Shown in pieces: positions 28,311 through 39,747 of a stretch of 64,000 bases of DNA (its first letter is position 1; every line of letters begins with the position of its first letter). Below the pieces are notes generated by a model. That model searched no databases. It was given only the letters and a program-made list of their open reading frames with translations, and had not been told where the DNA came from. Origin of the DNA: Nitrosomonas sp. HPC101 (lineage in GTDB: Bacteria; Pseudomonadota; Gammaproteobacteria; Burkholderiales; Nitrosomonadaceae); the NCBI RefSeq assembly GCF_009833125.1, contig NZ_QRCC01000010.1, forward strand, positions 1 through 64,000. The letters are read 5' to 3'. Position numbers and translations under genes: made by a program.

Positions 28311-29747
28311 TTATACCGCGAGGCGTTTTTTAAGCAATACATTGACTTGAGCAGGATTGGCTTTGCCTTTTGACATTCTCATGATCTGGCCGACCAAAAA
28401 ATTGAATGCTTTTTCTTTTCCAGCACGATAATCGGCAACCTGTTGCTGATTTGCTGCAAGTACCTCGTCAACCCATTTTTCAATTTCACTGTCATCCGAA
28501 ATTTGTCTGAGATTTTTTGCATCAATGATTGCATCTGCACTGTCGCCGTTGCCCTGCCACATGCTATCGAACACATCCTTGGCTATTTTTCCTGATACAG
28601 TGCCGTCCGTAATTCGCAGTAGTAATTCTGCCAGCTGTTTGGGGTTGACCGGGCACTGATCGATTTCGAGCCCTTCCTTGTTCAGGCGTCCGCTGACTTC
28701 ACCCATAATCCAATTAGCACAAAGCTTGCCTTGCTCCGGGAGAAGCTGGACTGTTTGTTCAAAGTAGTCGGCCAGTTCGCGTGTTGCAGTCAGTATATTG
28801 GCATCATAGGGGGACAGGCTGAGATCCTGGATATAGCGATTACGCCGACCTTCCGGTAGTTCTGGCAGTTCCGACCGGATCTGCTCTATCCATTCCCCGG
28901 AAATAATAACTGGCAACAGATCGGGATCTGGAAAATAGCGATAATCATGTGCATCTTCCTTGCTGCGCATGGAGCGGGTTTCGTCCCGATCTGCGTCATA
29001 TAATCGCGTTTGCTGGATTATGCTGCCACCATTTTCCAGAGTATCAATCTGCCTGGTGACCTCGTAGTCGATTGCTTTTTCAAGAAAGCGGAATGAGTTG
29101 AGGTTTTTGATTTCACAGCGTGTTCCCAGCACATTTGAACCAGCGGGTCGCACGGAAACGTTGGCATCACACCGGAAGGATCCTTCCTGCATATTGCCGT
29201 CGCAAATGCCAATCCAGCGAACCAGTGAGTGAAGTGTTCTGGCATAGGCCACAGCCTCGGCGCTGCTGCACATTTCCGGCTCCGAGACGATTTCCAGTAA
29301 ACCGGTTCCTGCGCGATTCAGATCAATCCCTGTCTTGTCATGAAATCCTTCGTGTGTAGACTTGCCGGCATCTTCTTCCAGATGGGCGCGTGTCAGGTGT
29401 ATGATTTTTTCTTGATCTTCGGTTCGTATGATGATACGCCCACCTGCAACGATCGGATGTTCCAGTTGGCTGATTTGATAGCCTTTGGGTAAATCAGGAT
29501 AGAAATAGTTTTTTCGGGCGAAAATCGCAGGTGAATTGATAGTTGCGCCAATTGCCATACCAAAACGAATGGCGTACTCAACCGCTTTTCGATTGAGTAC
29601 CGGCAGTACGCCGGGCAGAGCGATATCCACTGCGCAAGCTTGTGAGTTTGGTGGGGCGCCATACGCAACTGATGCGCCAGAGAAAATCTTGGATCGGGTC
29701 GATAGCTGTACATGTATCTCAAGGCCGATGACAGTTTCCCATTGCAT
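28311..29747 (-). CDS. gatB: Asp-tRNA(Asn)/Glu-tRNA(Gln) amidotransferase subunit B
   Basis: GatB is the tRNA-binding and kinase subunit of the GatCAB complex, which turns misacylated Glu-tRNA(Gln) and Asp-tRNA(Asn) into the correct amide forms. The protein has 478 residues, the normal length. It begins with [13 protein letters not shown], and carries [39 protein letters not shown] and the C-terminal YqeY-like helical tail ending [10 protein letters not shown]. It is the last gene of gatC-gatA-gatB, 63 bases after gatA. Confidence 0.96.
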   Translation of the reverse strand: MQWETVIGLEIHVQLSTRSKIFSGASVAYGAPPNSQACAVDIALPGVLPVLNRKAVEYAIRFGMAIGATINSPAIFARKNYFYPDLPKGYQISQLEHPIVAGGRIIIRTEDQEKIIHLTRAHLEEDAGKSTHEGFHDKTGIDLNRAGTGLLEIVSEPEMCSSAEAVAYARTLHSLVRWIGICDGNMQEGSFRCDANVSVRPAGSNVLGTRCEIKNLNSFRFLEKAIDYEVTRQIDTLENGGSIIQQTRLYDADRDETRSMRSKEDAHDYRYFPDPDLLPVIISGEWIEQIRSELPELPEGRRNRYIQDLSLSPYDANILTATRELADYFEQTVQLLPEQGKLCANWIMGEVSGRLNKEGLEIDQCPVNPKQLAELLLRITDGTVSGKIAKDVFDSMWQGNGDSADAIIDAKNLRQISDDSEIEKWVDEVLAANQQQVADYRAGKEKAFNFLVGQIMRMSKGKANPAQVNVLLKKRLAV

Positions 29748-29810
29748 GATCGGGTAATCCTTTTCTTTTAATTGCTTGATGTTAGCCAGAAAGTGGTGGC
29801 CTGAGTCTTT

Positions 29811-31271
29811 TTAGCAGTTGGTTTCCGGTGGCGCAAGCTCATGCCAGTTTGTCGCCTGTTGATAGCAATGGGCGATATTCAGCATTTGTGCTTCCCTGAA
29901 GTAGTTTCCAATGATATGGAGCCCTATCGGCCGTTTATCACTGCCAAATCCAACAGGTATTGACATGCCCGGCAATCCTGCGAGGCTGGCCGCGCTGGTG
30001 TAGATATCAGACAGATACATCTGGATTGGATCATTGCATCTTTCACCAATATTAAAGGCTACAGTGGGTGAAGTTGGCCCCATGATCAGATCGCACTGTG
30101 TGAAAGCTTTTGTAAAATCCTCGGCAATCAGACGGCGTAATTTTTGGGCTTGAAGATAATAGGCATCGTAATAGCCATGAGATAACACGTATGTGCCAAT
30201 AAGAATGCGACGCTTGACTTCATCGCCAAATCCTTCCGCGCGTGTTTTTATATATAAATCTTCCAGATTGGCATATTGCGCGGTGCGATAGCCATATCGT
30301 ATTCCATCAAAGCGCGATAGATTGCTGGATGCTTCGGCTGGTGCGAGTACGTAATAGACCGGGACGGCGAGTTTGCTGTTTGGCAGGGATACCTCGACAA
30401 ATGTGGCGCCCAGTTTGCGGTATTCTGCCAGGGCTGCTTCTACTGCACTGGAAACATCACTGCTCATGCCCTCCGCAAAAAACTCTTTGGGTAAGCCGAT
30501 ACGCAGGCCGCTCACTGATTTCTCCAGATCTCGCGTGTAGTCTTCTTTTTCCCGTTGCAGGCTGGTTGAATCCCGTTCATCAAATCCGACCATGATGTTC
30601 AACAGCAGAGCAAGATCTTCTGCGGATTTGGCCATTGGTCCAGCCTGGTCAAGGCTGGAAGCAAATGCGATCATGCCGTATCGGGAAACCAGTCCATAAG
30701 TGGGTTTGATTCCACTGACTCCACATAATGCCGCCGGCTGGCGAATGGAGCCGCCCGTATCGGTGCCGGTTGCCGCCGGGGCCAGTCTGGCAGCGACCGC
30801 GCAGGCTGAACCACCTGAGCTGCCGCCCGGGACAGCCAGCCTGTCCCAAGGATTTTTCACTGGCCCATAATAGGAAGTTTCGTTACTGGAACCCATGGCA
30901 AATTCATCCATGTTGGTTTTGCCCAGATTGACCATGCCTGCCTGATCAAACTGTTTCACCACGGTGGCATCATAAGGTGAAATAAAATTTGAAAGTATTT
31001 TCGATCCACAGGTTGTCAGCCACCCGTCAGCGCAGAAAATATCTTTTTGGGCGATAGGTATTCCTGTGAGTGGTGTGGATCGTCCCTGAGCGATCATCTC
31101 GTCAGCAGTTCTGGCCTGATTCATGCTTTTTTCTTCATCCACGGTAATAAAGGCATTCAAATCGGCATTGAGCGTCTTGATCCGGGTTAGAAATTCTGCA
31201 GTGAGTTCTGTACTGGATATTTTTTTTGCTGAAAGCAATGAAGAGAGTTGCCTGAGACTGGCATTTAACAT
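29811..31271 (-). CDS. gatA: Asp-tRNA(Asn)/Glu-tRNA(Gln) amidotransferase subunit A
   Basis: GatA is the glutaminase subunit that frees ammonia for GatB. The amidase-signature triad is visible: Lys in [10 protein letters not shown] and the two serines in [22 protein letters not shown] and [16 protein letters not shown]. Length is about 486 residues. The frame opens at 31286 (MHRQT), but the family-like N-terminus [13 protein letters not shown] starts at 31271, and I use that. Downstream are [18 protein letters not shown] and the substrate-site region [10 protein letters not shown]. It lies between gatC (65 bases upstream) and gatB. Confidence 0.96.
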   Translation of the reverse strand: MLNASLRQLSSLLSAKKISSTELTAEFLTRIKTLNADLNAFITVDEEKSMNQARTADEMIAQGRSTPLTGIPIAQKDIFCADGWLTTCGSKILSNFISPYDATVVKQFDQAGMVNLGKTNMDEFAMGSSNETSYYGPVKNPWDRLAVPGGSSGGSACAVAARLAPAATGTDTGGSIRQPAALCGVSGIKPTYGLVSRYGMIAFASSLDQAGPMAKSAEDLALLLNIMVGFDERDSTSLQREKEDYTRDLEKSVSGLRIGLPKEFFAEGMSSDVSSAVEAALAEYRKLGATFVEVSLPNSKLAVPVYYVLAPAEASSNLSRFDGIRYGYRTAQYANLEDLYIKTRAEGFGDEVKRRILIGTYVLSHGYYDAYYLQAQKLRRLIAEDFTKAFTQCDLIMGPTSPTVAFNIGERCNDPIQMYLSDIYTSAASLAGLPGMSIPVGFGSDKRPIGLHIIGNYFREAQMLNIAHCYQQATNWHELAPPETNC

Positions 31272-31336
31272 GGTCTGTCGGTGCATTGGAATATTTTGGA
31301 AGTTGACAAGCAGAAATCCGGTTTTTGTTGTCGGTG

Positions 31337-31624
31337 TTATTCGATTACCTTGGGAACCAGATAGTACCCGTCTTCAACCTGAGGCGCGATTGATTGAAAC
31401 CGCATACGCTGATCGGATTCAGTGACAATATCCTCGCGCAGTCTTTGTACCATATCCCGGGAATGGCTCATCGGTTTGACTCCCTGTGTATCAACTGCTT
31501 GCATCTGCTCGATCAGGTTGAATATTCCGGATAACTGGATCAGACTCTGCTGGGCGTCTGCCTCGTTGATCTCGATATGGGCCAGCTTTGCAATGCGCTT
31601 GATATCGCTCAGTGATAGTGTCAT
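31337..31624 (-). CDS. gatC: Asp-tRNA(Asn)/Glu-tRNA(Gln) amidotransferase subunit C
   Basis: This 95-residue subunit wraps around GatA and GatB and stabilises the complex. It has the typical start [19 protein letters not shown] and the middle [19 protein letters not shown]. It ends in the proline-poor tail [14 protein letters not shown] that inserts between the partners. It is first in the gat operon and divergent from mreB, with 162 bases between the two start codons that must hold both promoters. Confidence 0.95.
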   Translation of the reverse strand: MTLSLSDIKRIAKLAHIEINEADAQQSLIQLSGIFNLIEQMQAVDTQGVKPMSHSRDMVQRLREDIVTESDQRMRFQSIAPQVEDGYYLVPKVIE

Positions 31625-31729
31625 TTTTTTGTAGCTTTCTATTTAAACCAAAACGTGTAATAGAGTATCATGCACACCTGCTAAACGCATATTTTTATAC
31701 GTCCGCGGTTTGTTCCAGGAGTGAATTAA

Positions 31730-32848
<1,119 letters not shown>

Positions 32849-33261
32849 TTTATTTGTTTTCTTTCACCTTCTTCCATTGTGCAGGAAGATATTGTGTAAC
32901 GCAGGGATACGTCGGATTTCCAGGATCTGTTTGATCAACCTTCGTCGAATTTACACGACGCCCGGGACCTGTTTCATCAAGGAGGGCAATGCAAGGTGAA
33001 ATTGAACGAACAGCAAGCAGAGCGTACTTATCACATCTTTTTTTGATGGCATTTTGAGTTCGATTTTAACGTCTCAATACACCTTCAACAGAATCCTGAA
33101 CGGTTTCTCAAATGGCACTTGGATACAAAGTCCGTCCGGGTGCTTTGGTATACTGCTGTGTTATGTCATTTATTCAAGTTTCCGGGCTGTTGTCAGTATT
33201 CTGAACGAGTGGTGTGTGCTCCAGTCTATGAATTTGGAATACGGGAATACTGAGAGGCGCC
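32849..33261 (+). other. Long spacer between mreB and mreC
   Basis: A TATACT at 33150-33155 might be a -10 box for a second promoter serving mreC onward, but no good -35 is seen. An open frame from 33054 runs into mreC out of phase and looks like a shadow. I see no gene here. The gap is longer than usual for this cluster. Confidence 0.4.
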
Positions 33262-34167
33262 ATGCAGACTGCTCCACAATTTTTCAAACCAGGTTCAAGC
33301 CCCCTGACACGGATGTTCTTTTTTGTATTACTGTCTGTTTTTATAATGATCGCGGATACTCGTTCCAGCATGCTTTCCGAAGTGCGGCACGTCATCGCAA
33401 TGGTCATTTTTCCGTTACAAAAACTGGCATATCTGCCTTTTTCCCTGCAGGAAAGGGTAGAGCGATATATTTCGGACTTTAAGCTTATTGAGGAAATTGA
33501 TCATCTCAGGCATGAATACTTGAATAGCCGGTATGATTTTTTCCGGTTACAGGCCTTGGTTAACGAAAATGAGCGTCTGCGTGCATTGCTTGGAGCCGCC
33601 GAACAAACCGAAATTCAAACTGTTCTGGCGGAAATACTTTATGTGCCGCATGATCCTTTTAGCCGCAAAATAACGGTAGGCAGAGGGAGATCAAGTGGTG
33701 TCAAAGCTGGACAGATTGTGATTGATGATCTTGGTGTGATCGGTCAGGTGACACGGATTTATCCGTGGACGGCGGAAATTACTTTGATCACGGATAAAAA
33801 CCACTTGGTTCCTGTACAAATTGAGCGTAACAGCTTGCGAACGGTGATTTCGGGTACAGGTAGAAACGGCGAACTGGAGTTGCGTTTTTTATCTATCAGT
33901 ACGGATATCCGGGAAGGTGATCTGCTGATCACTTCGGGAATTGGCGGTGTCTATCCGCCCGGATTGCCAGTAGGGCGGGTGACATATATTGAATATGATC
34001 GCTCACATAAATTTGCACGTATTATATGTACTCCTGTAGCAGGTGTGGATCGGCACAGACAGGTTCTTATCCTGACGGGTTTGCCACTGCCTGTTCCGGA
34101 AATATCAGATAATTCCGAACTCCATGCACCCCAGACAAAACGAAAAATCCAGAATCAGGCATTATGA
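33262..34167 (+). CDS. mreC: Rod shape-determining protein MreC
   Basis: An inner-membrane protein with a large periplasmic part that scaffolds MreB, PBP2 and RodA. In its 301 residues there is one N-terminal membrane span (FFFVLLSVFIMIADTRSSM region). A coiled coil follows (about 75-115: IDHLRHEYLNSRYDFFRLQALVNENERLRALLG in part). Next is the beta-domain with DPFSRKITVGRG, GVKAGQIVIDDLGVIGQV and GIGGVYPPGLPVGRV, all conserved. The last 44 bases overlap mreD in another frame. Confidence 0.95.
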   Translation: MQTAPQFFKPGSSPLTRMFFFVLLSVFIMIADTRSSMLSEVRHVIAMVIFPLQKLAYLPFSLQERVERYISDFKLIEEIDHLRHEYLNSRYDFFRLQALVNENERLRALLGAAEQTEIQTVLAEILYVPHDPFSRKITVGRGRSSGVKAGQIVIDDLGVIGQVTRIYPWTAEITLITDKNHLVPVQIERNSLRTVISGTGRNGELELRFLSISTDIREGDLLITSGIGGVYPPGLPVGRVTYIEYDRSHKFARIICTPVAGVDRHRQVLILTGLPLPVPEISDNSELHAPQTKRKIQNQAL

Positions 34168-34675
34168 TTACGAAACTCGGGAATTTTCGCTTCCTGCAAA
34201 AAGATCATTAGTTTACATCAGTTTGATAACGGCACTCTTAATCAATCTGGTGCCGTTTGATAACGTGATACTGGTTCTGCGTCCGGATTTTGTTGCGCTG
34301 ACATTACTGTACTGGAATATCTATCAGCCACAGCAAGTCGGCATGAGTGCTGCTTTCATAAGCGGCCTGTTCATGGATGTCATTGATATTAGTATTATGG
34401 GGCAGCATGCCATTGCATATTGTCTGATCACATTTTTTGCCCTGATTTTGCATCGGCGTTTGCGGCTGTTCAATGCTTTCCAGCAAGTTCCTGCAATCTT
34501 ATGGATACTCCTGCTCGGGCAGACAGCCGTGTTTCTGACCGGGATCCTGGCGGGAACGTATATTCCCGAATGGTATATTTTTCTGGCCAGTGTAACCGGA
34601 GCATTATGCTGGCCCTTGCTGGTTTTTCTGCTGGGAAACTTTCGTAGACAGCGAATTGATCGCGATGAAGTATGA
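34124..34675 (+). CDS. mreD: Rod shape-determining protein MreD
   Basis: A small hydrophobic partner of MreC, 183 residues, with five predicted membrane spans. Conserved parts are LRPDFVALTLLYW and FISGLFMDVIDISIMGQHAI. ATG 34124 lies inside the end of mreC. No ATG, GTG or TTG lies between it and the first span at a better position, so the start is accepted with some doubt. It is followed by an unusual 228-base gap before mrdA. Confidence 0.92.
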   Translation: MHPRQNEKSRIRHYDYETREFSLPAKRSLVYISLITALLINLVPFDNVILVLRPDFVALTLLYWNIYQPQQVGMSAAFISGLFMDVIDISIMGQHAIAYCLITFFALILHRRLRLFNAFQQVPAILWILLLGQTAVFLTGILAGTYIPEWYIFLASVTGALCWPLLVFLLGNFRRQRIDRDEV

Positions 34676-34903
34676 ATCTGAACCCGGCAGTTGCGCTTCC
34701 GATCGTCTCAAAGCTTACGTGAACACTGACCTGCACCACTTCGATCGGGTGCGCTGCCCATTGGGCGAGCACGCTATGCACCCGTCAGAATCGTTCTTGC
34801 GACGCTATGTAGTGTTTGCGCACAAGGAGTGCGCGGTTTCATCGCATCTTGTCTGGCACCGCGATAGCGGCACTGACGGGTGTATTCAACTGTCGGATTC
34901 AGA
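34676..34903 (+). other. Compositionally odd spacer between mreD and mrdA
   Basis: This 228-base stretch is clearly more GC-rich than the coding DNA on either side. It contains an internal dyad (GGGTGCG at 34748 against CGCTATGCACCC near 34769, enclosing CCCATTGGG). Open frames cross it on both strands, but none has a ribosome site or a recognisable product. In relatives mreD and mrdA are normally a few bases apart, so this may be an inserted or repeated element. Confidence 0.4.
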
Positions 34904-36781
34904 ATGAACGATACCGTAGAGCTGCGTGATCATACACGGGAGATTCGATCTTTTCGTATCAGGCTGGCTATCTGCGCGATTGCAATCGTGATTTTATTTG
35001 GTTTGTTATTTAGTCGTTTTTTTTATTTGCAGATATTGCAGGAAGAGCACTATACAACCCTTGCAGAAGCAAATCGCATTTTCATCCAGCCGCTGACCCC
35101 TAATCGAGGGCTTATATTTGATCGTAATGGGGAAATTCTGGCCCAGAATTATACGGCCTATACCTTGGAAATAATTCCCGATCAGGTTAAGAATCTGGAT
35201 GCAGCTCTCGATGAACTGGCAACCATCATTGAGATTACAGCTGAAGACCGGAGACGCTTCAGCAAGTTAAAACGTGAAAATACCAGATTCAAAAGCCTGC
35301 CTATCCGTTCCCGTCTGACAGATTTTGAGGTGGCTCGTTTTGCGGAAAACCAGTATCGTTTCCCTGGGATGGATATCAAGGCGCACCCGCTCAGGCATTA
35401 CCCGAAAGGAGAACTGGTTTCCCATGTACTGGGCTACATCGGGCGCATCAGTGACAAAGATCTGGAACAGCTTGAAGCGGATAAACGGCTCAAGAATTAC
35501 TATGGTTCCACGCATATTGGACGCACTGGTATTGAAAAAAGCTACGAAAGTGTACTGCATGGGCAGACTGGTTTTGAGCAAGTCGAAACCGATGCCGTTG
35601 GCCGCCCTGTCCGTACTTTGTCCCGTGTGGCACCGATTGCTGGAAACGATCTTACACTTTCTCTCGACATCGGCCTGCAACAGGCAGCCGTACAGGCTTT
35701 TGGAGATTATCGCGGTGCTCTGGTTGCGCTGGATCCTTCTAATGGAGAAGTTCTGGCTTTTGTCAGTAAGCCGGGTTTTGATCCCAATCTGTTTGTGGAT
35801 GGCATTGACCATCTTAACTGGCGTCTGTTGAATGAATCCATCGACAGACCCTTGAATAATCGTGCTTTACGGGGCATATACCCTCCCGGCTCCACCTTCA
35901 AGCCATTTATGGCACTGGCTGGATTAGAGTTGGGCAAGCGCTCACTGCGTTATGCATTTAATGACCCCGGTTTCTTTAGTCTGCCCGGAAGCTCACATCG
36001 TTTCCGCGACTGGAAGCCGGGAGGGCATGGTTGGGTCAATTTGCACAAATCTCTGGTTGTTTCATGTGACACTTACTATTACATGCTTGCGCATGATCTG
36101 GGTATTACCAATATTCATGCTTTCATCGGGCAATTTGGTTTTGGCAAGGAAACCGGGATAGATATCCCGGGAGAAGCCGCCGGATTGTTGCCTTCTCCAG
36201 AATGGAAAAAGAGACGATTTAATCAAAACTGGCTGCCGGGGGATACTATTTCGGTGGGTATCGGACAGGGGTTTAATTTATCGACTCCGCTCCAGTTGAC
36301 TTTTGCGATGATGCTGCTGGCCAACGACGGCAATGCCTACAGGCCGCATTTCATTAAGCAGCAGGTGGATCATTACAGGAATTTTGTCAAAGATGATTTT
36401 GTAGAGGAAATTTACAGGCTGAATTTGAAGCAGGAATATCTGGATTACGTCAAGCAAGCGTTAACGGATGTTACCCGTCCTGGTGGCACGGCATCCCGTG
36501 CCGGCGCCAATGCTGCTTATACCTTTGCCGGAAAAACCGGTACTTCCCAGGTAATCAATATCAAGCAGGGTGAACGTTACAATGCCAGTAAAATTGACGA
36601 ACGGCATCGCGATCATGCGTTATTTACAGCTTTTGCGCCTGTGGAAAATCCCAGGATCGTGCTGACAGTGCTGATCGAGAATGGAGGCTCAGGTGGATCG
36701 ACTGCTGCCCCGATTGCGCGTAAAGTACTAGATTATTTTTTTCTGGGAACGATGCCGGAACCTGCTGAGCAAGCAGGGTAG
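34904..36781 (+). CDS. mrdA: Penicillin-binding protein 2 (MrdA)
   Basis: The transpeptidase that cross-links peptidoglycan during cell elongation, about 625 residues. It has an N-terminal membrane anchor (FRIRLAICAIAIVILFGLL), a pedestal domain with LTPNRGLIFDRNG, and the transpeptidase motifs. These are SxxK as GSTFKPFMAL, the SxD motif in VSCDTYYYML, and KTGTSQ (KTG) near residue 545. ATG 34904 (MNDTVELRDHTREI) is the family-like start; the frame is open to 34880. Together with RodA (next gene, 27 bases downstream) it forms the elongasome synthase. Confidence 0.96.
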   Translation: MNDTVELRDHTREIRSFRIRLAICAIAIVILFGLLFSRFFYLQILQEEHYTTLAEANRIFIQPLTPNRGLIFDRNGEILAQNYTAYTLEIIPDQVKNLDAALDELATIIEITAEDRRRFSKLKRENTRFKSLPIRSRLTDFEVARFAENQYRFPGMDIKAHPLRHYPKGELVSHVLGYIGRISDKDLEQLEADKRLKNYYGSTHIGRTGIEKSYESVLHGQTGFEQVETDAVGRPVRTLSRVAPIAGNDLTLSLDIGLQQAAVQAFGDYRGALVALDPSNGEVLAFVSKPGFDPNLFVDGIDHLNWRLLNESIDRPLNNRALRGIYPPGSTFKPFMALAGLELGKRSLRYAFNDPGFFSLPGSSHRFRDWKPGGHGWVNLHKSLVVSCDTYYYMLAHDLGITNIHAFIGQFGFGKETGIDIPGEAAGLLPSPEWKKRRFNQNWLPGDTISVGIGQGFNLSTPLQLTFAMMLLANDGNAYRPHFIKQQVDHYRNFVKDDFVEEIYRLNLKQEYLDYVKQALTDVTRPGGTASRAGANAAYTFAGKTGTSQVINIKQGERYNASKIDERHRDHALFTAFAPVENPRIVLTVLIENGGSGGSTAAPIARKVLDYFFLGTMPEPAEQAG

Positions 36782-36808
36782 CATGAGTTTCAGGATCCTG
36801 ATTACGAA

Positions 36809-37918
36809 ATGATTCCTCTGGATATCAAAAAGGCATGGCACTATTTTACGCGCTATATTGATAATTTTCTGCTTGCCGGGATTTTTTTGCTCATCCTGAC
36901 TGGAGTGATCGTACTGTACAGCGCTACCGGAGGAAACTCGACCAGGGTAATCAGTCAGCTCATCAACATAGCTGTTGCATGTGTGGTGATGTGGGTGATT
37001 GCTAACGTTCCTTTGCAGAGCATGGTGCGCATGGTCTTTCCGCTGTATGTGCTGGGTATCGTCTTGCTGATTGCTGTAGCGTTATTTGGCGAGGTTCAGA
37101 ATGGCGCCCGTCGCTGGTTAAATCTGGGTATTGTTCATATCCAGCCTTCAGAACTGCTGAAAATTGCGGTTCCTCTCATGATATCGTGGTTTTTTGATAA
37201 GGCGCACATTACCCTGCGCTGGCGGGATTATGGTGTTGCTGTGCTTATTTTGCTGTTGCCGGTTGTGTTTATCATGCGCCAGCCCGATCTTGGAACCGCT
37301 TTGCTGATTCTGATCAGCGGGTTTTATGTTATTTTTCTGGCAGGCTTGCCATGGCGTATTATGATGGGTCTGGTCATTACAGTGGCTGTTAGTCTGCCTT
37401 TGCTCTGGTCTTTTGGCATGCATGATTACCAGCGCAAGCGAATTATGACCATGTTCGATCCTTCACAAGATGCGCTAGGTGCCGGATACCACACAATACA
37501 ATCCAGTATTGCCATTGGATCCGGAGGAATCTCAGGAAAGGGGTGGCTGAAAGGTACCCAGTCTCAGCTTGATTTTCTGCCCGAACCCAGTACGGATTTT
37601 ATTTTTTCGGTATTCTCGGAAGAATTCGGGTTGATTGGCAACAGTTTGTTATTATCACTTTATTTGATCGTCATCGGACGCTGCCTGGTTATTACAGCCA
37701 GCGCACCAACACGATTTGCGCGACTGGTTGCAGGGTCGATCACCTTGACTTTTTTTACTTATGTGTTTGTCAATATGAGTATGGTCAGTGGCATCTTGCC
37801 CGTTGTCGGTATACCGCTTCCACTCATCAGTTATGGAGGTACTTCTATGGTTACCATACTGTTGGGGTTCGGAATTTTGATGAGTATTCATACGCATCCA
37901 AAACTTGTGAAGACCTAA
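36809..37918 (+). CDS. mrdB: Rod shape-determining glycosyltransferase RodA
   Basis: The SEDS-family peptidoglycan polymerase partner of PBP2, 369 residues and about ten membrane spans. Family motifs are ARRWLNLGIVHIQPSE, RQPDLGTALLI, the long loop with GSGGISGKGWLKGTQSQLDFLPEPSTDFIFS in part, and PLPLISYGGTSM near the C-terminus. It follows mrdA after 27 bases and precedes rlpA by four bases, so these three are co-transcribed. Confidence 0.96.
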   Translation: MIPLDIKKAWHYFTRYIDNFLLAGIFLLILTGVIVLYSATGGNSTRVISQLINIAVACVVMWVIANVPLQSMVRMVFPLYVLGIVLLIAVALFGEVQNGARRWLNLGIVHIQPSELLKIAVPLMISWFFDKAHITLRWRDYGVAVLILLLPVVFIMRQPDLGTALLILISGFYVIFLAGLPWRIMMGLVITVAVSLPLLWSFGMHDYQRKRIMTMFDPSQDALGAGYHTIQSSIAIGSGGISGKGWLKGTQSQLDFLPEPSTDFIFSVFSEEFGLIGNSLLLSLYLIVIGRCLVITASAPTRFARLVAGSITLTFFTYVFVNMSMVSGILPVVGIPLPLISYGGTSMVTILLGFGILMSIHTHPKLVKT

Positions 37919-37922
37919 AAAT

Positions 37923-38876
37923 ATGAAATCGAATTCTTATTTCCATTTTGATGTTCCGGGCAGAAGCACGTTATTTGTTTTTTTTGCTGCGGTCATATTA
38001 TTTGTGATCTCGGCTTGTAGCAATACGCCCCGGACAGGACAGTCATCCGCGCAAATGCACGCAAAGAATGTATCCACTGCGGGCAGTAGGGGAGGAGGTT
38101 ATTATCTTGACGATGGGCCGGAAGCAAATCCCCCAGCCAATCTTGATTCCGTTCCCGATGCAGTTCCTCGGGCTGAGTCTTTGAAAACGGCAACAATGCG
38201 CCCTTATGTTGCTCTTGGCAAAACCTATACACCTATGGCTGCACTTAAACCTTATAAAGAGCGCGGCCAGGCTTCCTGGTATGGCAAGCGTTACCATGGT
38301 CAACGTACAGCCTCGGGCGATGTTTATGATATGTATTCCATGACGGCTGCCCATCCCACCTTGCCAATACCCAGTTATGCTCGTGTTACAAATCTGCAGA
38401 ATGGACGCTCGGTAGTTGTTCGTATCAATGACAGAGGTCCTTTTCTGGGAAGCCGTCTGATTGATCTGTCCTATGTTGCAGCCTATAAACTCGGTATCCT
38501 GGCAAATGGTCGCGGTCGGGTAGAAGTCGAGAGTATTACTCCGGATCGTTTCAGCGGCTCCTATCCTGCGGCCACACAGTCACAGCCGGATATGAATCCG
38601 GAGAGAGGATCCGATAACAACGCAGGTAAATTTTATTTACAGCTTGCTGCGTTTGGCTCTGCCCATAACGCCCGGTCTTATCTGACACAATTAAGATCCG
38701 ATTTTCCCTCAATTACCCAACAAACTCATATCAATCAAACAGAGGGGTTACACAAAATATTTGTGGGGCCGTTTTCTGATCGGGAAGCTGCTATCCGGAC
38801 AGCGAATGCTATAATTGTTTCTGGCTCTTCAAAGCCGATACTGGTTCCTGATATGCATATTGCCGGTTCGGAATAG
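37923..38876 (+). CDS. rlpA: RlpA-type septal/peptidoglycan lipoprotein with SPOR domain
   Basis: RlpA proteins are outer-membrane lipoproteins; in Pseudomonas RlpA is a lytic transglycosylase that acts on peptidoglycan lacking stem peptides. Here the 317 residues start with a lipoprotein signal ending VISACSN. A long linker leads to the double-psi beta-barrel (ERGQASWYGKRYHGQRTASG to VVRINDRGPFLGSRLIDLS), which carries the catalytic-type Glu and Asp. The C-terminal SPOR domain (about 235-310) includes FYLQLAAFGSAHNARSYL and KIFVGPFSDREAA. It is in the usual position after mrdB. Confidence 0.94.
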   Translation: MKSNSYFHFDVPGRSTLFVFFAAVILFVISACSNTPRTGQSSAQMHAKNVSTAGSRGGGYYLDDGPEANPPANLDSVPDAVPRAESLKTATMRPYVALGKTYTPMAALKPYKERGQASWYGKRYHGQRTASGDVYDMYSMTAAHPTLPIPSYARVTNLQNGRSVVVRINDRGPFLGSRLIDLSYVAAYKLGILANGRGRVEVESITPDRFSGSYPAATQSQPDMNPERGSDNNAGKFYLQLAAFGSAHNARSYLTQLRSDFPSITQQTHINQTEGLHKIFVGPFSDREAAIRTANAIIVSGSSKPILVPDMHIAGSE

Positions 38877-39747
38877 TTTTTAGAAACAATCACAGCTTTG
38901 CCCTGCTAACAGTGGTTTGGCTGAAACGCATGCGTAATTCCATTTCATGAATACATCCACCATTCACAGCCGGATGGAAATGGAATGCTGGATTGCTTCG
39001 GTGTGCCGCTTTACCTGTCCGTGCCGCAGGCAGGCGAGCAAGGATGGCAATGCGGTTCATACCGGTCGGACTGAGTAGGTTGATAAGTTGCTCAAATATC
39101 CTGAGCGGGTGCTTGGGACGATTCCCCAGAAAAAATAGCGTTATTGTTACCTTTTCCTGACTAGCAACAAGCCTAGCCAGCTGAATTACCTGCAAGGGTT
39201 ACAGTACGCGGGTGACAACAGCCACGAGTAGTTAATGTGGTTCAATAGATCCGGACCACCCGTTAAGAGACTATAGCCTTAACTGGTAGAAGAAGTGGTA
39301 GTAAGAAAGCAATATCCAAAAGAATTCAGGCTGGAGTGATTGGTCTGGTATTAGACAAGTCTGTTCTGGCCGAGAAATCCAGCGAATCGCTGTATTTCTC
39401 AGGAGATCTCAGATCGCTATAATATTTCACTGCTTTTTCTACGTTTTTTATTAAAAACGTAAACGGCTGGATAAATTGGCAAACAATCAGCCGCGGGGAC
39501 TTATATTCGCAGTTGTTTCCTTCTAATCCGGTGTTCAGAGATTAATCATATGTTGTTTCTTGGGAACGCTGGCTGATCATTACAGCGTTAAAACATACAA
39601 TTCCAGCTGATTTCACAAAGTTACCTGTAAATTGGCTGTGTTATAACATCCCGTTGATGATGGTTGAATTATAAACTGCCAATCTGAATTTTATTTCAGA
39701 TAGTATTTTATGAATTTGTATTAACTTAATTACCAAAAGAGGTAGGT
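38877..39747 (+). other. 870-base region with no supported gene before prsT
   Basis: It contains a short repeat shared with 51.3 kb (38938-38985) and an imperfect 14-bp hairpin at 39372-39400 (13 of 14 pairs). There is also a perfect 9-bp stem at 39440-39461 (TACGTTTTT). A minus-strand frame (38890-39195) spans the repeat, but without a ribosome site. The AT-rich 300 bases before 39748 presumably hold the prsT promoter; I saw no sigma-54 site. Confidence 0.45.
38938..38985 (+). repeat. Short dispersed repeat, copy A
   Basis: The first 20 bases match 51300-51319 at 19 positions, and the next 28 match at about 18. Read on the minus strand, both copies encode a similar peptide (FHFHPAVNGGCIHEME here). 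This suggests two remnants of one formerly longer element. Confidence 0.4.

Noticed and set aside
33054-33482. 142-codon frame crossing the mreB-mreC gap
   Set aside because: It runs into mreC out of phase and lacks a ribosome site or sensible composition.
34656-34907. 83-codon frame between mreD and mrdA
   Set aside because: It overlaps both neighbours, has no family resemblance and no start signal; the stretch is described as an odd spacer instead.
38890-39195. 101-codon minus-strand frame before prsT
   Set aside because: No ribosome site and no recognised family; overlaps repeat A. It may be part of an old repeat but is not called a gene.
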